From positions 2,232,001-2,296,000 of the forward strand of contig NZ_CP011533.1 of NCBI RefSeq assembly GCF_001704275.1: 64,000 nucleotides of DNA, given 5' to 3'. Of this stretch, positions 17,482-28,800 are shown piece after piece (the stretch's first letter is position 1; every line of letters begins with the position of its first letter). This stretch comes from Streptomyces noursei ATCC 11455 (lineage in GTDB: Bacteria; Actinomycetota; Actinomycetes; Streptomycetales; Streptomycetaceae). Both the position numbers and the translations under genes were made by a program. Below the pieces are notes generated by a model. The model had not been told where the DNA came from and searched no databases. It saw only the letters and a list, made by a program, of their open reading frames with translations.

Positions 17482-18750
17482 TCAGCGTCTGGAACGGGCG
17501 TGTTGCGCGGTCAGCTTCTCCAGTACGGGGACGATCTCGGCAGGGGACGGGGCGGACATGATCTCGGTGCGCAGGGCCTCTGCGCCGGTCTGAAAGCGCG
17601 GCTCGTCCAGCACGCGCAGCAGTCCGTCGCGGAGCTTGCCGATGGTCAGCTGCGGTACGGGCAGCGCCAAGCCGGCACCGAACTCCTCGGTGCTCCGGGC
17701 GCGAACGTCACTGTCCCAGCCGTTGGGCAGGATGAGCTGGGGGACCCCGTTGACAGCGGCGGTGTGCCAGGTACCCGGCCCGCCGTGGTGCACGACGGCC
17801 GTGCACGTAGGCAGCAGCGCGTGCATCGGCACGAAGTCGACCGTCCGCACGTTGTCCGGTACGGCCGACACGGTCTCCAACTGCTGCGCGTCGAGCGTCG
17901 CGATGAACTCGGCGTCGATGTCGGCAATGGCACCCATGACCTCATCAATGGACACCAGTCCCACACCGCTGTCCCGCCCGGAGACTCCCAGCGTGACGCA
18001 GATGCGCCGGCGCTCTGGCCGGTCGTGCAGCCATTCCGGTACCACGGACGGACCGTTGTAGGGAACAAAGCGCATGTCGACTGTGGGTAGGCCCAGGCCC
18101 AGCCGCATGCTCGCCGGTACGGGGTCAATGGTCCACTGGCCGACGGCCATCTCCTCGTCGTAGACGTGCCCGGCACCGTGCCGTTCGAGGGTCCACTTCA
18201 TCCACTCGGCGAACGGATCCTCCCGGTGTTCCTCGGGCTGTTCCCCGAGCGCGTTCAGGAAGTTGTGCCGTACGCGTGTGGTGATGTCCGGTCCCCACAG
18301 CAGGCGGGCGTGCGCGGCACCGGTCACCCGTGCCGCGACGGGGGCTGCAAAAGTGAGCGGCTCCCAGATGAGCAGGTCGGGCTTCCAGCGGCGGCAGAAC
18401 TCGACCATGCCGTCGATCAGCGAGTCGGGCGTCATCAGCGCATACAGATTGGGGGTCAGTACGGTCTGCGTGCCCAGCAGGTAGTCCCAGTCGAGGGTCC
18501 TGGGGTCGGTGCTGAAGTCCAGCGACCGAACAAAGTTGATCATATCTTCGCCGACCTCGGCCATGTGCTCGTCAAGCGCAACGTCCTCGCCGACGGGAAC
18601 CGCGGTGAGCCCGGCGGCCGTGATCGTCTCGGTCAGTCCGGGCAGCCCGACCACGCGGACCTCATGGCCTGCTGCGCGGAGCGCCCAGGCGAGCGGAACT
18701 AGAGGGTAGAAATGTGTCTTGCTGGTCATCGCGGAGAGCACGACGCGCAT
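17482..18750 (-). CDS. Macrolide glycosyltransferase, DesVII/EryCIII/TylM2-like
   Basis: 422-residue GT1-family (GT-B fold) enzyme. The N-terminus MRVVLSAMTSKTHFYPLVPL and the C-terminal nucleotide-sugar motif HHGGPGTWHTA are typical of antibiotic glycosyltransferases that need a P450-like helper. The helper gene lies directly upstream with a 9-bp gap. In related clusters this pair puts the amino sugar, or its neutral chalcose counterpart, on the C5 hydroxyl of the macrolactone. Here DesI/DesII homologues would supply a 4,6-dideoxysugar. It is the last gene of the PKS II-PKS III operon. Confidence 0.92.
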   Translation of the reverse strand: MRVVLSAMTSKTHFYPLVPLAWALRAAGHEVRVVGLPGLTETITAAGLTAVPVGEDVALDEHMAEVGEDMINFVRSLDFSTDPRTLDWDYLLGTQTVLTPNLYALMTPDSLIDGMVEFCRRWKPDLLIWEPLTFAAPVAARVTGAAHARLLWGPDITTRVRHNFLNALGEQPEEHREDPFAEWMKWTLERHGAGHVYDEEMAVGQWTIDPVPASMRLGLGLPTVDMRFVPYNGPSVVPEWLHDRPERRRICVTLGVSGRDSGVGLVSIDEVMGAIADIDAEFIATLDAQQLETVSAVPDNVRTVDFVPMHALLPTCTAVVHHGGPGTWHTAAVNGVPQLILPNGWDSDVRARSTEEFGAGLALPVPQLTIGKLRDGLLRVLDEPRFQTGAEALRTEIMSAPSPAEIVPVLEKLTAQHARSRR

Positions 18751-18759
18751 CGGAAATCC

Positions 18760-19824
18760 CTAAATCTCGACCGGACAACGACTGATCCCACGGAGCACCG
18801 GAGAACGGCGGCGGTGTATCACCGGCCCCGCCACGGAGAGGCGGGGCAACGTCTGCGCCGCAGCGCGCAGCGCCGCCTCCACATGCGCGACGACGAACCC
18901 CGCCAGGCCGTCGCGGCAGCCGCGGTCAGCGCTGAGCACCGCCGGCGCCTCGGGGCGGTCCGGGTCGAACCGGCCGGGATCTGCGAACACCTGCGGATCG
19001 CGGTTGGCGGCCGCGACGGCGACGACCACCTCGCTGCCCGCCGTGATACGCGCGCAGGCCAGCTCACGGTCCTCGAGGGCGGTGCGCCGTTCGAGGTGGA
19101 CCGGTGGCTCGGCCCGGAACGTCTCCGTGGCGATGCGCGTCGCCAGCTCAGGGTCGGCGGCCAACCGGTCGGCCAGTCCCTCGGTCCGGCAGGTGGCGAG
19201 GATGGCTCGGCACACGGTGTTCGCGGCCAGCTCGACGCCGAGCACCGCGGCCCCGTCTGGTGCGTCCGCCAGCGCGGCGATCGCCCGTTCCGTCACGAGC
19301 AGTTGCTGCGGGCTCAGCACGGCGTCCGGGCTCACCCGGGTGGCCGACGCGTGCGCGTCCAGTCGCCCCGTGTCCGCACTGGAAAGGCCGAGCTGGGCGG
19401 CGAGGCCGCGCAGCGCGCCCTCCCAGGCGAAGTCCCTCATCAGGTCGAACCGCGCTGCCGACGTCGGCATCAGCCCGGCGTACTGGCGGACCAGCGTTTC
19501 CCGGTCGGGCAGCGGGTCCGGCGGAGCAGCGGCTTGGATGCCGGCAAAGGGGGCGGCCCAATCGGGTGCGGAGCTCCACGCTCGGGTGAAGGCCGGGTCG
19601 TCGAGCACCTCGACCGCCTGGGTGTGGCTCGTGGTCACCCACGTGCCGGTGCGGCTGCGAAACCACGGGCCGGACGCGCGGATGTGCTCGTACCAATGCC
19701 ACGGATCGTCATCGTGCCCGCACAGCAGCATCGCGTACGGGTCGCCGTTCGCGCCGAAAGCCCACCGGCGCCCGCGGGCAACCTGGAGTGCGCTCCCCAG
19801 CCGGCTATGTTCCACAGTGGTCAT
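18760..19824 (-). CDS. P450-like glycosyltransferase auxiliary protein (DesVIII/EryCII/TylM3 type)
   Basis: 354-residue P450-fold protein that cannot bind haem in the usual way: the region that should read FGxGxHxCxG is instead LSADRGCRDGLAGF, with no proper Cys loop. ExxR (ETFR) and a late NRDPQVFADPGRFD segment confirm P450 ancestry. Such proteins stabilise or activate the partner glycosyltransferase. Its ATG overlaps the PKS III stop (TGATG), with GGGAG seven bases upstream; a GTG three bases earlier is the alternative start. This implies translational coupling to PKS III. Confidence 0.92.
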   Translation of the reverse strand: MTTVEHSRLGSALQVARGRRWAFGANGDPYAMLLCGHDDDPWHWYEHIRASGPWFRSRTGTWVTTSHTQAVEVLDDPAFTRAWSSAPDWAAPFAGIQAAAPPDPLPDRETLVRQYAGLMPTSAARFDLMRDFAWEGALRGLAAQLGLSSADTGRLDAHASATRVSPDAVLSPQQLLVTERAIAALADAPDGAAVLGVELAANTVCRAILATCRTEGLADRLAADPELATRIATETFRAEPPVHLERRTALEDRELACARITAGSEVVVAVAAANRDPQVFADPGRFDPDRPEAPAVLSADRGCRDGLAGFVVAHVEAALRAAAQTLPRLSVAGPVIHRRRSPVLRGISRCPVEI

Positions 19825-22800
19825 CACATGTCTCCCTCGCAGTGGATCCAGTCGTGCAGACGCTCAGCGATCTCGCCGGCATGTTCCTGGATCATTGAGA
19901 AGTGATCGCCAGGCACGTCCACGGCGACGTGGGGGAAGTCCCAGGTGGACTTCCAACTCGCGTCGTCCGGCCACTGGCCCATCGGTTCGGTCGCCCTGAC
20001 CAGCAGGGTGGGCACTCCGATGTCGCGCGGCCGCCAGTGGCGCATGAACCGGTCGTAGGCGCCGGTCGCGGTGAGCCGGGTGTCGTCCATCTGCACGTAC
20101 TCGCGGTCGAACATGGTGCTCGTCAGCTCGCTCAGCCAGGCGTAGACGGCGTCCTGCCGCTCAGGCGGGTAGACGTCGACGAGCACCACCCCGCGCGGGA
20201 GGGTCCCCCGGTCGGCCAGCTCGGTCGCGAGCGCGTACGCCATCATCGCGCCGGCGGAGTGCCCGACCAGCATGATCGGCTCATCGCCGTACGCCGCCTG
20301 GATGGTACGGGCCTGTGCGTCGAGCACCGCGCCCAGTGACACGGGCAGCGGCTCGTCCCGCTCGTACCCGGGCAGCGACAGTGCGGACACCGGCATGCGG
20401 TCCCGCAGAGCGCCGGCGAGCCGGACGAACTCGTGCGGGCCCGAGGTGGGCGCGGTGCCGGCGCAGCAGACCAGCCGGGTCGGCCCTGGCCCGGAGGCCA
20501 GGTCGGTGAGCTTGACGGCGGTGTCTGAGCCATGGTCGAAGTGCTCCCGGAAGTCGGACAGGCCGGCGAGCAGGTCGAGGTACGGCTGGAGTCGGCCTTG
20601 GCGGGCTGACTGCAGGTAGTAGGTGCGTAGCGTGTCGCCGGCCTCGGCGGGCGTGCGCGCCGGGACGTCCAGCAGGGACCTCAGGTGGGTGGCGACCGAA
20701 CGCACTGTCGGGTGGTCGAACACCACCGTGGTCGGCAGGGACACCCCGGCGGCGCGCTGGAGTGCGTTGCGTACGCCGACCGCGGTGAGTGAGTCGAAGC
20801 CGAGGTCGCGGAACGGCTGTTCCAGCCCGACTGCGTCCGGTGTGGAGTGCCCGAGCACCGCGGCCACATGGCCGCGCACCAGCGCGATCACCCGTTCCTC
20901 GGCCTCCGCTGGGGTCAGCCCGGCCAGCTCGTCGGCGAGCGGCCTGTCCGGACCGGGGGTGACCGGCGCGGTCTCGGCTTCGTTCGCCTCGGTGGCCAGC
21001 AGCTCGGTCAGCAGTGGCCGGGGCCGGTTCGCGGTGTAACCCACCGCGAAACGTGCCCAGTTCATATCTGCCACCGAGACGCACGTGTCCCGCTGGTCCA
21101 GCGCCTGTTGCAATGCCCGTAGCGCGTGGTCTGGTTGCATCGGCCGCAGGCCGCGCCGGACCAGCCCGTCGAGATCCGCCTGGGCCATGCCGCCGCCCGC
21201 CCAGGCACCCCACGCCACGGAGGTGCCGGGCCGGCCTTCGGCGCGGCGGCGCTGTGCCAGGGCGTCGAGGTAGGCGTTGCCCGCGGCGTAGGCGCCGAGC
21301 CCGCCACTGCCCCATACCCCGGCGTTGGACGAGAACAGCACGAACGCCTCCGCGTCCGGGCACAGCTCGTCGAGCAATTGGGCGCCAATCACCTTGGCAT
21401 CGGTAACCTCGGCCAGACCGGCCGGGGCGATCTCATGCAGTGGCCGGGATTCTGGCAGCCCGGCGAGGTGCACCACGGTGCGCACCGCCCTGCCCTGCTC
21501 CCGCAAGCCGGCGAGTACGGCGGACAGTTGCTCCCGGTCGGTGACGTCACAGGCCGCGATGCTGACCCGCGCGCCGAGTTCCTCCTGGATCGCCGCGGCC
21601 CCGGGAGCGTCCGCCCCCTGGCGACTGAGCAGCACTACGTGCTCAGCGCCGCGCCGGGCCAGGTACCGGCCCACCTGGCGGCCGAGTGCGCCGGTTCCGC
21701 CGGTGACCAGGGCCGTGCCGGTGGGGGCCCAGCTCTCTACGCTCCGGTCGACGGATGCCCGGACGAGCCGTCGGACGTACCGGCCGTCCTCGCGCACTGC
21801 GAACTGGTCCTCGTCACCGGCCCCGGCCAGGGCGGCGACGAGCTCGCCGAGTGCCCGGGGGCCGGGCACGGCCGGCAGGTCGACCAGGCCGCCCCAGCGG
21901 TGCGGGGTCTCCAGGCCGATCACCAGGCCGAGGCCCCACACCATCGCCTGTTCGGGGTCGGTGGCCTGGGTGTCATCCGGAGTCACCGCCTCGCGGGTGA
22001 CCAGCCACAGCGGTGCAGTGAGTTCAGCATCATCGAGCGCCTGGTGCAGCAGCAGGTTCGCGCCCGCAGCGGACCTGGGGTCATCGGATGTATTGCCGGG
22101 GGCGAGCAGCGAGATGACCCCATCGACCGTGCCGGGCACCTCGCGCAGCGACGCGGCGAGCCCGTCCCGTCCGGCGGCGAGGGGGTCCACGGTCAGCGTG
22201 TAGGTGTCTGCTCCGGCGTCTCCCACCGCCCGCGCCACGTCGTGCTCCACCGGGTCCGTTCCGGTCCCGACGATCAGGTACGTGCCGGACAGGGCGGCTG
22301 ACGCGGTGGCAGGCAGGCGGTGCCAGGCGATGCGGTAGCGCCAGTCGGCGATCCGGTCGGTCTCGTCCGGCGCGAGCCAGTAGCGCTGGTGCTCGAAGGG
22401 GTAGTTCGGCAGCGGCGCCGGCTCCACCGCCGGGAAGACGGCAGTCCAGTCGAGGCTCACTCCGGCAGCGTGTGCTCTGGCCAGCTCGCCGGCGAAATGC
22501 CCCTCGGCGTGGTCCCGGTGCAACGTGCCGAGGGCCAGTACCTCCCCACCGAGCCGCTCGGCCGTCTCGGTGACCGACGTGGTCAGCACCGGGTGCGGGC
22601 TGACCTCGACGAAGGTGTCGAACCCGTCGGCCACGGCGGCGCCGATCGCCGCGTCGAAGGACACCCGCGAGCGGAGGTTGTCGTACCAGTAGCGGCCGTC
22701 CATCTCGGCGGTGTCGAGGCGGCGCCCGTGGAGCGTCGAGTAGACCGGGAGGTCGCCTCGTTGTGGGGTGATGTCCTCAAGGTCGGCCAGCAGCCGGTCG

Positions 22801-25800
22801 CGGATGCGCTCCACTTGAGGTGAGTGGGAGGCGTAGTCGACGGGGATACGCCGGGCCCTGACGCCCGCCTCGGTGCAGCGTGCCTCGGCTTCGGCCAGCG
22901 CGTCCGGCTCGCCGGCCACCACGACAGCGTTCGGGGAGTTGACCGCGGCGACGCACAGCTGGTCTGCCCACGGGGCCAGCAGCCCCCGCACACGGTCCTG
23001 TCCGGCCGCGACCGACAGCATGCCGCCGTGGCCGGACAGGGCGCGCAATGCCCGCGCCCGCAAACCGACCACGCGTGCCGCGTCGCGCAAAGACAGTGCA
23101 CCGGCCACATACGCCGCCGCGATCTCACCCTGCGAGTGGCCCACCACTGCCGAGGGCTCCACACCGCAGAGCCGCCACAGCCGGGCCAAGCACACCATCA
23201 CCGCGAAGAGCACGGGCTGCACCACGTCCACCCGGTCCGGCGGCGGGGTGCCCGGGTCTCCTCGCAGTACCGCCAGTACCGAGTACCCCACGACTGGGGA
23301 CAGCTCCTTGTCGACCTCGGCCAGCCACTGCCCGAACACCGGCACGGTGTCCAAAAGCCCCTGCGCCATCCCGGTCCACTGCGAGCCCTGGCCGGGGAAG
23401 ACGAATACCGCCCGGCGCGCCGCGGCGGCCACACCGGTGACCACACCGGGGCTGGGCTCGCCGTCGGCCACCTTGGCCAGCAGGTCGCGCAGCTCCGCAT
23501 GGTCGTGGGCCAGCAGTACGGCGCGGTGTTCCAGCGCAGCCCGCCTGGTGGCGAGCGAGAGACCGAGTTCCTCCAGCGAAGTGCCGTTGCCGACGTGGGA
23601 CTCCAGCCGTCGGGCTACTTCGGTCAGCGCGGTCGGCGTGTGCGCCGACAGTGGCAGCGGCACCACGCCCAGGGCGTCCAGCAGGTCGCCTGCCCCGGGC
23701 TCCGTCCGCTCCGGTGTCCTGGCCTCGGCCAGGATCACGTGCGCGTTGGTCCCGCTGACCCCGAAGGCCGAGACTCCGGCACGGCGCACCCCGTCGGGCG
23801 CGCCGGCGGCCCATGGGCGGGACTCGGTCGCCACGTCGATTCCGGACCAGTCGATCAGGGGGGAGCGTTCACCGTGCAGCAGCGAGTGCGGCAGCACGCC
23901 GCGCTGCAGGCCGGACACCATCTTGATGACACCGGCGACGCCCGCCGCTGCCTGGGTGTGTCCGATGTTCGACTTCACCGAGCCGATCCACAGGGGACGT
24001 TCTGCGGGCCGTCCGGCGCCGTACGTCGCGCCCAGCGCACCGGCCTCGATCGGGTCGCCCAGCCGTGTTCCGGTGCCGTGCCCCTCCACTGCGTCCACAT
24101 AGTCGCCGGATATCCCGGCGCGGTGCCACGCCTGCCGGATCACCCGCTCCTGTGCACGTCCGCTCGGTGCGGCCAGCCCGTTCGATGCTCCGTCGGAGTT
24201 GATCGCGGACCCGGCAACCACGGCGAGCACGCGGTGCCCCCGCCGCCGCGCCTGGGACAGCCTCTCCAGCAGGACGACGGCGACGCCCTCGGCGAAGCCG
24301 AACCCGTCCGCGTCCGCCGAGAAGGGCTTGCACCGGCCGTCCGCCGCGAGCCCCCCCTGTCGGGAGAACTCGGTGAACACTTCCGGTCCCGCCATCACCG
24401 ACACCCCACCGGCGACGGCCAGGTCGCAGTCGCCGTCCCGCAGCGACTTGGCGGCCGTGTGCAGCGCGACGAGCGACGAGGAGCACGCGGTGTCCACGGT
24501 CAGCGCCGGGCCGTGCAGGCCCAGTACATACGCCACCCGGCCCGAGACCACGGCCGACGAGCTGCCGGTGAGCACATAGCCTGCACTGCTGTCGGGGACG
24601 TCGGCACCGGTCCCATAGCCCTGGAACGCGGCGCCCAGGAAGATGCCGGTGTCGCTGCCGCGCAGCGAGCGCGGATCGATGCCCGCGTTCTCGAACAGCT
24701 CCCATGTGGTCTCCAGCACCTGACGCTGCTGGGGGTCCATGGCGAGCGCCTCGCGCGGCGAGATGCCGAAGAAGGCCGCGTCGAAGCTCGCTGCATCGGG
24801 CAGGAACGCGCCGTGCCGGCAGTAGGTGGTACCAAGGCTGTCCGGGTCCGGGTCATACAGCCGGTCGAGGTCCCATCCTCGGTCGTCCGGCATCTCGGTC
24901 ACCGCGTCACCGCCTGCGGTGACGAACTCCCACAGCTCGTCGGGCGAACCCACCCCGCCGGGGAAGCGGCATGCCATGCCCACGATCGCGATGGGATCGT
25001 CCGGGTCGTCGCCGGTGGGGAGGCTCGCCACCGGGCTTGCCGACTGCAGTCCGCCGAACAGCTTCTCCGCCAGGTGTTGGGCGAGCTCCACCACGCTCGG
25101 GTAGTCGAAGACCACGGTGGCAGGCGCGCGCAGCCCGGTGACCGTGGCGAGCCGGTTGCGCAGGTCCACCGCGGTGACCGAGTCGAGCCCGAGGTCACGG
25201 AATGCCCGCCGGGGGTCGACCCGATCGACATCGGGGTGCCCGAGCACGGCGGCCACCTCAGCGTGCACCAGCTGGGTCAGCCGCTGTTGCCGTTCGGGTG
25301 GGGACAGCGGAGCCAGTTCGTCCCGCAGCCGCGACCGGTCGCCGGTATCCGTGCCGGTACCCTCGGCCGGACGCGCAGGGGCCAGTTCGTCGAACAGCGG
25401 GCGCCGCCGGGACGCGGTGAACAGGTCGAGGAATGTCCCCAGGTCCAGGTCCGCCACGGACAGGCACGTCTCGTCGTCGGCGAGGCAGTCGTGCAGCTGC
25501 TGGATGGCCAGTTCCGGGTCCATGGGCCGCAGCCCCTGGGCGCGCAGGTGCGCGGAGCCCTCTTCACCGGCCATGGTCTCCCCGGCCCACAGGCCCCAGG
25601 CGACCGATGTTGCCTGTCGGCCGAGCCGGCGACGCCGCTGTGCGAACGCGTCCAGGAAGGCGTTGGCCGCCGCGTAGGCGCCCAGCCCTGGGCCGCCCCA
25701 CACTCCGGCGTTCGAAGAGAACAGCACGAACGCCTCGGCCTCGGGGCAGAGTTCGTCGAGGTTTACCGTGCCGCGCACCTTGGCATCCGTGACCCGGGTG

Positions 25801-28800
25801 AACTCCGCATGGGTGATCTCCTCGACCGACGCGGACTGGGAGACACCCGCCGTGTGCAGTACCGCGCGGACCGTACGGCCCGCCGCCCGCACCTCGTCGA
25901 GCACCGCGGAGAGCTGGGCCCGGTCGGCCACGTCACAGGCGGCGACGGTCACCTCGACGCCGAGGTCGGTCAGTTCCTGTTCGAGTTCCTTGGCGCCTGG
26001 TGCCTGTCGGCCCCGCCGGCTGAGCAGTACGAGGTGTTGCGCACCGTTCTGGGCCAGCCAGCGCGCCACGTGCGCGCCGATCCCTCCGGTGCCACCGGTC
26101 ACCAGCACCGTGTCCGGTGGTGTCCACCCGCTGTCGGCAGCCTGGCGCGGCGCGGCGACCAGCCGGGGAACCCACCTGCCCGTCGGCCGGATGGCAACGT
26201 GCTCCTCGCCGCCCGGTTGGGCAAGCACCGCAGCCAGCGAGGGGAGCAGCGCCGGTTCCGGCTCGGGCACGTCGATCAGCCCGCCCCACCGCTCCGGATG
26301 CTCCAGGCCGACCACCCGGCCGATCCCGCACACCATCGCCTGCGCCGGGTCGGGAGCGGCGTCGTCGGGCGTCACCGCCACCGCGCGGCGGGTGACGATC
26401 CACAAGGGGGCGTCCACGCCGGCCGTGCCCAGGGCGTTCGCCAGCTCCAGCGCCGCCAGAGCCGCCGAGCTGGGGTCCTCGGTGTCGCCCAGGCCGAGCA
26501 ACGACACCACCGCGGTCGGCGCATCCCTCGGGTCCGTGGCAAGGCCGGCGGTGCGCAACGCGGCCACGATGGCGTCGTGGGTGGGCGTCTCGCACCGCAC
26601 AGGCACAACGACGGCGCCTTGCCGCTCGGCCTCCCGGGTGATCTCCTCGGCCCAGGCGCATGACACACCGGGGCCGTCCACGAGAAGCAGACGACCGGTC
26701 AGCGGGGCCTGCCCCCAGTCGCGTTCCTGCCACACAACCCGGTAACGCCAGTCTCGTGAGGGGGTGGGGCGGGCGCCGCCGGAACCGGCAGGCAGCCAGA
26801 ACGACTGGTGCTGGAAGGGGTACACCGGCAGTTCGACCGCGGTCCCGGACGGGAACACAGCCGCCCAGTCGACGTCCACCCCGTGCGAGAACGCCTCACC
26901 CAGGCTGGTGTGGAAACGGCGGAGGTCGCCGGCATCGCGGCGCAGCGTGCCCAGTACGCGAGCGTCCGTCCCTGCCGAGTCGAGCGTGGACTCGATGCTC
27001 ATGGTCAGCACCGGCTGCGGGCTCACCTCGATGAAGGTGTCACAACCGGCTTCGGCCAGCAGCCGGGTGGCCCGCTCGAAGCGCACCTGCTCACGGAGGT
27101 TGGTGTACCAGTACTGGGCGTCCAGCACTGCGTCGTCGACGCGTTCCCCCGTCGTGGCGGAGTAGAAGGGGATACGGGGCGCCTGCGGGGTGACGCTGGA
27201 GAGCTCCGCGAGCAGGGTGTCGCGCAGCGTCTCGACCTGCGGCGAGTGCGACGCGTAGTCGACCGGGATGACCCGGGCGCGGATGCCGGCCTCCTCGCAC
27301 TCGGCCCGCAGCGCCTCAAGTGCCTCCGGCTCGCCCGCGACCACGACCCCGCGGGGGCCATTCACCGCGGCGACGGACAGCGCCGGGCCGAACCGCTCGA
27401 TGCGGGCCTGCGCTTGGTCGGCGGAGAGGGCCACGGACATCATCCCGCCACGGCCGGCGAGTCGGCGCAGCGCGGCGGCGCGCACCGCCACCAGGCGCGC
27501 CGCATCGTCCAGGGAGAGCGCGCCGGCCACATGTGCCGCGGCGATCTCGCCCTGCGAGTGCCCGGCTACCGCGACCGGTTCGACGCCGTGCGCGCGCCAC
27601 AGCGCGGCCAGCGAGACCATCACCGCGAACAGCACGGGCTGCACCACGTCCACCCGGTCCAGCGCAACGCCCTTGGCCAGCACGTCGGTCAACGACCAGT
27701 CCACGTACGGCGTCAGAGCCTGCTCGCACCGGGCTATCTGCTCGGCGAACTCCGGGGAGGTGGCCAGCAGTTCCCTGGCCATGCCGTCCCACTGCGAGCC
27801 CTGGCCTGGGAAGATCATTGCCACTCGCCGGCCGGCGCCGGCGATGCCGGTCGGTGCGCTGTCCGTGGCAAGGCCCTGTGCTACTGCGCGCAGGTCGTCG
27901 AGCACCGCCGCACGGTGGCCGGCCACCACGGCCCGGTGCTCGAACGGGGTGCGGCAGGTGGCCAGGGTGTAGCCGACGTCGGTCAGTGGAACGCCCGGGT
28001 TGGCGGCCAGGTGGTCGGCCAGTCGCCGGGCCTGCGCGCGCAGGCCTTCCTCAGTCCTGGCGGACAGCACCAGCGGGCCCGCCTCGTCGGCCCGGCCCGC
28101 ATCGGCCGTCGGGGAGCCGCCGGCCAGGTCTGTGCCGGCCGCCGGCGGTTCGGCGCTCTCCTCCACGATCACGTGTGCGTTGGTGCCGCTGATGCCGAAC
28201 GAGGAGACGCCGGCCCGGCGGGGCTGCTCGCCCCGGGGCCACGGCTGTGCTTCAGCGAGCAGCGCAATGTTGCCGGTGTCCCAGTCGATGTGTGGAGAGG
28301 GCTCGTCCAGGTGCAGGGTGCGGGGTATCTCACCGTGCCGCAGTGCGAGCACTGCCTTGATGATGCCGGCGACGCCCGCCGCCGCCTGGGTGTGCCCGAT
28401 GTTCGACTTTACCGAGCCGAGCCACAGGGGACGTTCACGATCCGCACCGTAGGTTTCCAGCAGCGCGTGCGCCTCGATGGGGTCGCCGAGGACGGTCCCG
28501 GTGCCGTGCGCCTCCACGAAGTCCACCTCGTGGGCGCGCAACCTCGCATTGTCCAGGGCCGCTTGGATTACCCGCCGCTGGGAGGGGCCGTTCGGTGCGG
28601 TGAGGCCGTTGCTGGCGCCGTCGGAGTTGACCGCGCTGCCGCGCAGGACGGCCAGCACCCGCCGGCTGTCCCGCTGTGCGTCGGACAGGCGCTGCAGTAC
28701 GAGCATGCCGGCGCCCTCGGCCAGCCCGAACCCGTCGGCGGCGCGGGCGAACGGTTTGCACCGGCCGTCGGCGGCGAGTCCGCCCTGGCTGCGGAACACG

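Noticed and set aside
22824..26663. A 1,279-codon open frame on the plus strand opposite PKS III
   Set aside because: It is antisense to KS/AT/KR-coding sequence; the translation is Arg/Gly/His/Gln-rich with no domain motif. Long antisense frames are expected from extreme GC codon bias.
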